NCBI GenBank assembly: GCA_017646225.1
Contig: JAGCMZ010000071.1
Span: 1 to 10,388 of the forward strand
Length of the DNA: 10,388 nt
Origin: Paludibacteraceae bacterium
GTDB taxonomy: Bacteria; Bacteroidota; Bacteroidia; Bacteroidales; Paludibacteraceae
Reading direction: 5' to 3'
The position numbers and the translations under genes are program-made. A model generated the notes under the pieces. That model had not been told where the DNA came from. It did not search any database and saw nothing but the letters and a program-made list of their open reading frames with translations. Positions 6,366 through 10,388 of this stretch are shown here, one piece after another. How positions within the stretch are numbered: the stretch's first letter is position 1; each line of letters starts with the position of its first letter.

Positions 6366-7880
6366 ATGGCAAAAAAAGCATTATTGATGATCCTTGACGG
6401 ATGGGGAATTGGTAACAAAGGTAAAGCAGACGTTATTTTTAACACACCAACTCCTTATTGGGATTATCTAACTCAAACATATCCTAATTCGCAATTGCAA
6501 GCATCGGGCGAAAACGTAGGTTTGCCTGACGGCCAAATGGGTAACTCAGAAGTAGGTCACTTGAACATTGGTGCTGGTCGTGTAGTATACCAAGACTTGG
6601 TAAAAATTAACAAAGCATGCGAATCGGGTAGCATTCTACAAAACCCCGAAGTGGTTAGCGCATTTACATACGCAAAAGAAAACGGCAAAAATGTACACTT
6701 TATGGGCTTGACCTCTAACGGTGGTGTACATAGCTCGTTCGATCACTTGTTTAAACTATGCGAAATTGCACAAGTTTATGGCATTGACAATACCTTTATT
6801 CACTGCTTTATGGACGGTCGTGATACCGACCCAAAAAGCGGCAAGGGCTTCATTGAACAATTGAGCGCTCACACCCAAAAAACCGCTGGTAAAATTGCAA
6901 CCATCATTGGTCGTTACTATGCAATGGACCGCGATAAACGTTGGGAACGTGTAAAAGAAGCATACGATTTGTTGGTAAACGGTGTAGGTTCCGAAGCTAC
7001 CGATATGGTACAAGCTGTACAAGATTCGTACGATGCAGGCGTTACCGACGAGTTTATCAAACCTATTAAAAATAGCGCCGTAGATGCTCGCATTCAAGAA
7101 GGCGACGTGGTTATTTTCTTTAACTATCGTAACGACCGTGCTAAAGAATTGACCATCGTATTGACCCAACAAGATATGCCAGAAGCAGGCATGAAAACCA
7201 TCCCTGGTTTGCAATACTATTGCATGACTCCTTACGATGCTTCGTTTACTGGTGTTCACATCTTGTTCGACAAAGAAAACGTACAAAATACCTTGGGCGA
7301 ATTCCTTTCTAACCAAGGTAAATCGCAATTGCACATTGCAGAAACCGAAAAATACGCACACGTAACCTTCTTCTTTAACGGTGGTCGCGAAACTCCATAC
7401 GAAGGCGAAGAACGTATCCTTATCAACTCGCCAAAAGTAGCTACTTACGACCTTAAACCCGAAATGAGTGCTTACGAAGTAAAAGATGCTTTGGTTGAAG
7501 CTATCGGTACTCAAAAATTCGATTTCATTGTGGTTAACTACGCAAATGGCGACATGGTAGGTCACACAGGTGTATACGAAGCTATTGAAAAAGCAGTAGT
7601 AGCTGTAGATGCTTGCGTAAATGCAACGGTAGAGGCAGCGAAAGCCAATGGTTACGAAGTAATCATTATTGCCGACCACGGTAATGCCGATAACGCAGTA
7701 AACAGCGATGATACTCCTAATACCGCTCACTCGTTGAATCCTGTTCCTTGTGTGTATGTAACCGAAAACAAGGATGCAAAAATTGCAGACGGTATTTTGG
7801 CAGACGTTGCACCTACTATCTTGCATATCATGGGCTTGCAACAACCTGCAGAAATGTCGGGTAAAAACTTGATTGGATAA
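6366..7880 (+). CDS. gpmI: 2,3-bisphosphoglycerate-independent phosphoglycerate mutase
   Basis: GpmI interconverts 3- and 2-phosphoglycerate in glycolysis and gluconeogenesis through a phosphoserine intermediate, with two manganese ions. The 504-residue length is typical. By comparison with the Bacillus enzyme, the metal ligands are present: D11 (LDGWG), S61 (GNSEVGH, also the phosphorylated serine), D437-H438 (ADHGN), D396 and H400 (NGDMVGHTG) and H455 (TAHS). Other conserved blocks are GGVHS (119-123), MDGRDTDP (149-156), [14 protein letters not shown] (182-195), NYRNDRA (253-259) and FFFNGGRE (335-342). It is monocistronic or reads into rpmH, since I see no terminator after it. Codon choice (AAC, CAC, GGT, CGT, GAA) is more restricted than in the neighbouring genes, consistent with high expression. 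Confidence 0.98.
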   Translation: MAKKALLMILDGWGIGNKGKADVIFNTPTPYWDYLTQTYPNSQLQASGENVGLPDGQMGNSEVGHLNIGAGRVVYQDLVKINKACESGSILQNPEVVSAFTYAKENGKNVHFMGLTSNGGVHSSFDHLFKLCEIAQVYGIDNTFIHCFMDGRDTDPKSGKGFIEQLSAHTQKTAGKIATIIGRYYAMDRDKRWERVKEAYDLLVNGVGSEATDMVQAVQDSYDAGVTDEFIKPIKNSAVDARIQEGDVVIFFNYRNDRAKELTIVLTQQDMPEAGMKTIPGLQYYCMTPYDASFTGVHILFDKENVQNTLGEFLSNQGKSQLHIAETEKYAHVTFFFNGGRETPYEGEERILINSPKVATYDLKPEMSAYEVKDALVEAIGTQKFDFIVVNYANGDMVGHTGVYEAIEKAVVAVDACVNATVEAAKANGYEVIIIADHGNADNAVNSDDTPNTAHSLNPVPCVYVTENKDAKIADGILADVAPTILHIMGLQQPAEMSGKNLIG

Positions 7881-7895
7881 AAGTTTTAAAAATAT

Positions 7896-7926
7896 TTTGC
7901 GAAATAAAAAAAACTCATTATCTTTG
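7896..7926 (+). promoter_or_regulatory. Bacteroidota-type promoter for rpmH
   Basis: TTTG (7896-7899) and TATCTTTG (7919-7926) are separated by 19 bases. The -7 box is identical to that of gpmI. Transcription would begin near 7933, with an A-rich leader of about 33 bases before the ATG at 7966, a common arrangement for well-translated genes in this phylum, which rely little on Shine-Dalgarno pairing. Confidence 0.75.
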
Positions 7927-7965
7927 CCGTCCAAATTGTAGAAAATAAATAAAAACATTATAATT

Positions 7966-8124
7966 ATGAAACGCACATTCCAACCTTCTAACAGAAAAAG
8001 AGCAAACAAACACGGATTCCGTGAAAGAATGGCTACTGCAAACGGACGCAGAGTATTGGCAGCACGTCGTGCAAAAGGCAGAAAAAAATTAACTGTATCT
8101 GACGAAGCCGTTTTCAAAAAATAA
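7966..8124 (+). CDS. rpmH: 50S ribosomal protein L34
   Basis: The 52-residue product starts [20 protein letters not shown] and continues with [20 protein letters not shown], which is the complete L34 signature; L34 is a small, very basic protein of the large ribosomal subunit bound to 23S rRNA. The C-terminal extension [10 protein letters not shown] is a few residues longer than in E. coli L34 (46 aa), as often seen in Bacteroidota. The start is fixed by the conserved MKRTFQPS. In many bacteria rpmH sits beside rnpA and dnaA near the origin; here it stands between gpmI and cstA with its own promoter and a strong terminator, so it forms a separate unit. Confidence 0.97.
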   Translation: MKRTFQPSNRKRANKHGFRERMATANGRRVLAARRAKGRKKLTVSDEAVFKK

Positions 8125-8147
8125 GAAGCTTTGTTTCGCAAACTACT

Positions 8148-8183
8148 AATAGGGGTAACCAATAGGTTATCCCTATTTTTTTT
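8148..8183 (+). terminator. Intrinsic terminator of rpmH
   Basis: A 13-bp stem (8148-8160 with 8165-8177, containing one G-U pair) closes the loop AATA and runs into eight T (8176-8183). It lies 23 bases after the rpmH stop and would end both rpmH and any gpmI read-through before cstA. Confidence 0.9.
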
Positions 8184-8247
8184 GCACTTAGTAGTGCGTT
8201 GTCATTTAAAATTGTTGTAATTTTATAGGCTGTAAAAATTAACTACT

Positions 8248-9660
8248 ATGATTACTTTTTTGGTATCCTTACTGTTGTTGGTGGTAGGGTATTTTGTTTA
8301 TGGTAGGTTGGTAGAGAAGATTTTCGCACCCGACCCTAGTAAAGTTACGCCTGCGGTAGCGTTGAACGATGGGGTGGATTATGTCCCTCTAAAACCTTGG
8401 AAGATATTTACCATTCAGTTCCTAAATATTGCAGGGTTGGGACCTATCTTTGGTGCTATTATGGGTGCCAAGTTTGGTACGTCTGCCTATATTTGGATTG
8501 TGCTGGGATGTATTTTTGCCGGTGCAGTACACGACTATTTGGCAGGTATGTTGTCGTTGCGCAACAACGGTGCTAGTTTACCCGAACTAATAGGTAAGTA
8601 CCTAGGACTGAGCGTACAACAGTTTACCCGTTTGTTCTCCATTGTGCTAATGGTGTTGGTGGGTGTTGTTTTTGTGAGCGGTCCTGCAGGTTTGCTTCAA
8701 AACTTAACCTCGCTTCATCAACAGTGGTGGATGCTTATCATCTTTTTGTATTATTTGTTGGCATCGATGTTGCCCATTGATAAACTCATAGGCAAGGTGT
8801 ACCCCTTATTTGCTGTTGCTTTGCTGTTTATGGCGGTTGGTATCTTGGTAGTATTGTTTACCAAGGGATCGATGTTGCCCGAAATTACGGATGGTTTGCA
8901 GAATACCCATCCATCGGCTGTAGATACGCCTATTTTCCCCATGTTGTTTATTAGCATTGCTTGTGGGGCTATATCGGGTTTTCATGCTACCCAATCGCCC
9001 ATGATGGCACGTTGCATGACCAACGAGAAACAAGGACGCCCTATTTTTTACGGGGCTATGATTGTAGAAGGTATTGTTGCCCTTATTTGGGCGGCTGCTG
9101 CCAATGTGTTCTTTAACCAACATGGCATGGCAGAAAATAATGCAGCTGTTATTGTAAACGAGATTTCTACAAGTTGGTTGGGAACGGTAGGAGGTGTTTT
9201 GGCCATTTTAGGGGTCGTTTTTGCTCCCATAACATCGGGCGATACGGCTTTTCGTTCGGCTCGACTTATCATAGCAGATATCTTTGCCATCGATCAAACG
9301 CCCATCAAGAAACGCTTGTTAATATGCGTTCCTATGTTTTTGCTTGCCAGCGGTATACTATTGTATAGTTTGAGCGATGTAGAAGGATTTAACATCATCT
9401 GGCGTTATTTTGCCTGGGCCAACCAAACCTTGGGCGTTATTACCCTGTGGGCATTGAGTGTATGGTTGATGCGTACCCGCAGAAAATGGCATTTAATGAC
9501 CCTTATCCCTGCTATTTTTATGACAATAGTAGTATCTTTGTATATTCTAATAGCCGACGAGGGGTTGAATTTACCCTATAACCCATCGTTGTATGTTTCT
9601 ATAGCTATCAGTTTGATATTAACAGGATTGTTTTACTATAAAGAATTAAGAAGAAAATGA
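8248..9660 (+). CDS. cstA: CstA-family carbon starvation/pyruvate-peptide transporter (short form)
   Basis: This 470-residue inner-membrane protein has about 12-13 hydrophobic segments and CstA landmarks: GRLVEKIFAPDPSKVTPA near the N-terminus, LNDGVDYVPLKPWK (39-52), the NIAGLGPIFG segment (60-69), AGAVHDYLAGMLSLRNNGAS, SGFHATQSPMMARCM in the middle, and WANQTLGVITLW near the C-terminus. E. coli CstA and BtsT (about 700 residues) are pyruvate uptake proteins also linked to peptide use; this form lacks much of their C-terminal part, as is usual for Bacteroidota homologues. Substrate is therefore uncertain. The start ATG at 8248 puts the first membrane segment at the very N-terminus. No consensus promoter is clear in 8184-8247, where TAATTTTA (8218-8225) is only a partial match. 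The stop overlaps the next gene's ATG (ATGA). Confidence 0.93.
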   Translation: MITFLVSLLLLVVGYFVYGRLVEKIFAPDPSKVTPAVALNDGVDYVPLKPWKIFTIQFLNIAGLGPIFGAIMGAKFGTSAYIWIVLGCIFAGAVHDYLAGMLSLRNNGASLPELIGKYLGLSVQQFTRLFSIVLMVLVGVVFVSGPAGLLQNLTSLHQQWWMLIIFLYYLLASMLPIDKLIGKVYPLFAVALLFMAVGILVVLFTKGSMLPEITDGLQNTHPSAVDTPIFPMLFISIACGAISGFHATQSPMMARCMTNEKQGRPIFYGAMIVEGIVALIWAAAANVFFNQHGMAENNAAVIVNEISTSWLGTVGGVLAILGVVFAPITSGDTAFRSARLIIADIFAIDQTPIKKRLLICVPMFLLASGILLYSLSDVEGFNIIWRYFAWANQTLGVITLWALSVWLMRTRRKWHLMTLIPAIFMTIVVSLYILIADEGLNLPYNPSLYVSIAISLILTGLFYYKELRRK

Positions 9661-10388
9661 GCGAATTAACTTACAAACAACCCCATATTGCTACGCAAAT
9701 AGACAAAGCGGAGCAAGCTGCTGCATTTCAATTTTGCGATGCGTACAAAGACTTTTTAGATAAAGCCAAAACCGAACGCGAAGCCGTTCAGGTAACCGTT
9801 CAAATGGCAGAAGCTGCAGGCTTTAAACCCTTTACTTGGGGAATGCCTTTGCAAGCAGGCGATAAAATTTACTACCAAAACCGCAATAAATCCATTATTT
9901 TGGCAGTAATTGGTTCGGCGCCTATTAGCGAGGGAGTACGCATTTTGGCAGCGCACATTGATGCTTGTCGTTTAGACCTAAAACAAAACCCCTTGTACGA
10001 AAAAGAAGAGTTGGCATACTTTAAAACCCACTATTACGGTGGTATCAAAAAATACCAATGGGTAAGCATGCCATTGTCGCTTCATGGTGTAGTTTTCTTG
10101 GCCGATGGTACCAAAAAAGAGGTGTGCATTGGCGAAGACGACAACGATCCCGTTTTGTACATTACCGATTTGTTGCCTCACTTGGCGCAAGATCAAATGA
10201 AGCGTTCGGCACCCGAATTGATTAAAGGCGAAGAGCTTAATTTGTTGATAGGTTCGGTACCTGTAACCAACGAAACCGATGCTAAATGCTTGGTAAAAGA
10301 ACAAATCTTGCAAATTCTAAACGAAAAATACGGCATTACCGAAAAAGATTTCCGTTCGGCAGAACTATCGGCAGTTCCTGCTATGAAA
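9657..10388 (+). CDS. M18-family aminopeptidase (5' part; runs off the window)
   Basis: The frame stays open to the last base, giving 244 residues of a gene that continues beyond the window. The sequence matches the M18 zinc aminopeptidases, which remove N-terminal (often acidic) residues from peptides in the cytoplasm. Seen directly are AAHIDACRLDLKQNPLYE (98-115), with the first metal ligand H100 in an HxD motif, THYYGGIKKYQW (124-135), PLSLHGVV (139-146), IGEDDNDPVLYITDLLPHL (158-176), and the RSAELSAVPA segment (233-242) expected to precede further metal ligands that lie outside. No signal peptide is present. The ATGA overlap with cstA implies co-translation with the transporter and fits use of imported peptides. 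Completeness of the active site cannot be judged here. Confidence 0.93.
   Translation, partial: MSELTYKQPHIATQIDKAEQAAAFQFCDAYKDFLDKAKTEREAVQVTVQMAEAAGFKPFTWGMPLQAGDKIYYQNRNKSIILAVIGSAPISEGVRILAAHIDACRLDLKQNPLYEKEELAYFKTHYYGGIKKYQWVSMPLSLHGVVFLADGTKKEVCIGEDDNDPVLYITDLLPHLAQDQMKRSAPELIKGEELNLLIGSVPVTNETDAKCLVKEQILQILNEKYGITEKDFRSAELSAVPAMK

Noticed and set aside
7881..7965. A terminator between gpmI and rpmH
   Set aside because: The spacer is A/T-rich with no GC-containing stem before a T-run; read-through into rpmH, which also has its own promoter, is more likely.
6756..8162. A 468-codon open frame on the minus strand opposite gpmI and rpmH
   Set aside because: It lies antisense to two certain genes, has no family resemblance, and its openness is explained by the restricted codon use of gpmI, which rarely places stop complements in that frame.
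8184..8197. Hairpin GCACT-TAGT-AGTGC after the rpmH terminator
   Set aside because: Only five base pairs, no T-run, and no link to a promoter or start codon; too weak to call as a regulatory element.

Overview
The window looks like ordinary chromosome from a member of the Bacteroidota, probably order Bacteroidales. Several signs agree. Four upstream regions carry the phylum's characteristic promoter, TTG or TTTG about 19-20 bases before TAnnTTTG. Shine-Dalgarno sequences are mostly absent. The tRNA gene does not encode CCA. The protein families are also typical of the phylum: a DUF7033/deacetylase-like protein, a lamin-tail protein with a FlgD-like C-terminus, a CD225 + DUF2752 pair, and a short-form CstA. 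I cannot name a genus from the sequence alone.

Layout. Positions 1-1692 (+) hold the 3' part of radC, overlapped by 4 bp by a deacetylase-fold gene whose usual catalytic residues look lost. Next is tRNA-Arg(CCT) with its own promoter, then a hairpin that can terminate both the tRNA and the convergent aroB. Positions 1871-3941 (-) hold asd followed by aroB, overlapping by 17 bp, with aroB probably starting at GTG. A 116-bp divergent intergenic region separates them from a secreted lamin-tail/FlgD-like protein (4058-5464, +). Then comes a two-gene membrane module of CD225/dispanin and DUF2752 proteins (5583-6291). Two highly expressed housekeeping genes follow, gpmI and the short rpmH (52 aa), each with its own promoter; rpmH ends at a strong terminator. 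The window closes with cstA and a truncated M18 aminopeptidase gene that share an ATGA overlap.

How the genes work together. Most are independent housekeeping functions: glycolysis (gpmI), translation (rpmH, tRNA-Arg), aspartate-family amino acid and diaminopimelate synthesis (asd) and the shikimate pathway (aroB). Three pairs look functional: asd-aroB (amino acid biosynthesis), cstA-M18 peptidase (uptake of pyruvate or peptides plus intracellular peptide trimming), and CD225-DUF2752 (membrane pair of unknown role). I see no prophage, transposon, CRISPR array or recognised defence system. The points most worth a second look are the CD225-DUF2752 pair, the cstA-peptidase coupling, the degenerate deacetylase, the tRNA 3'-end hairpin, and the inverted repeats at promoters.
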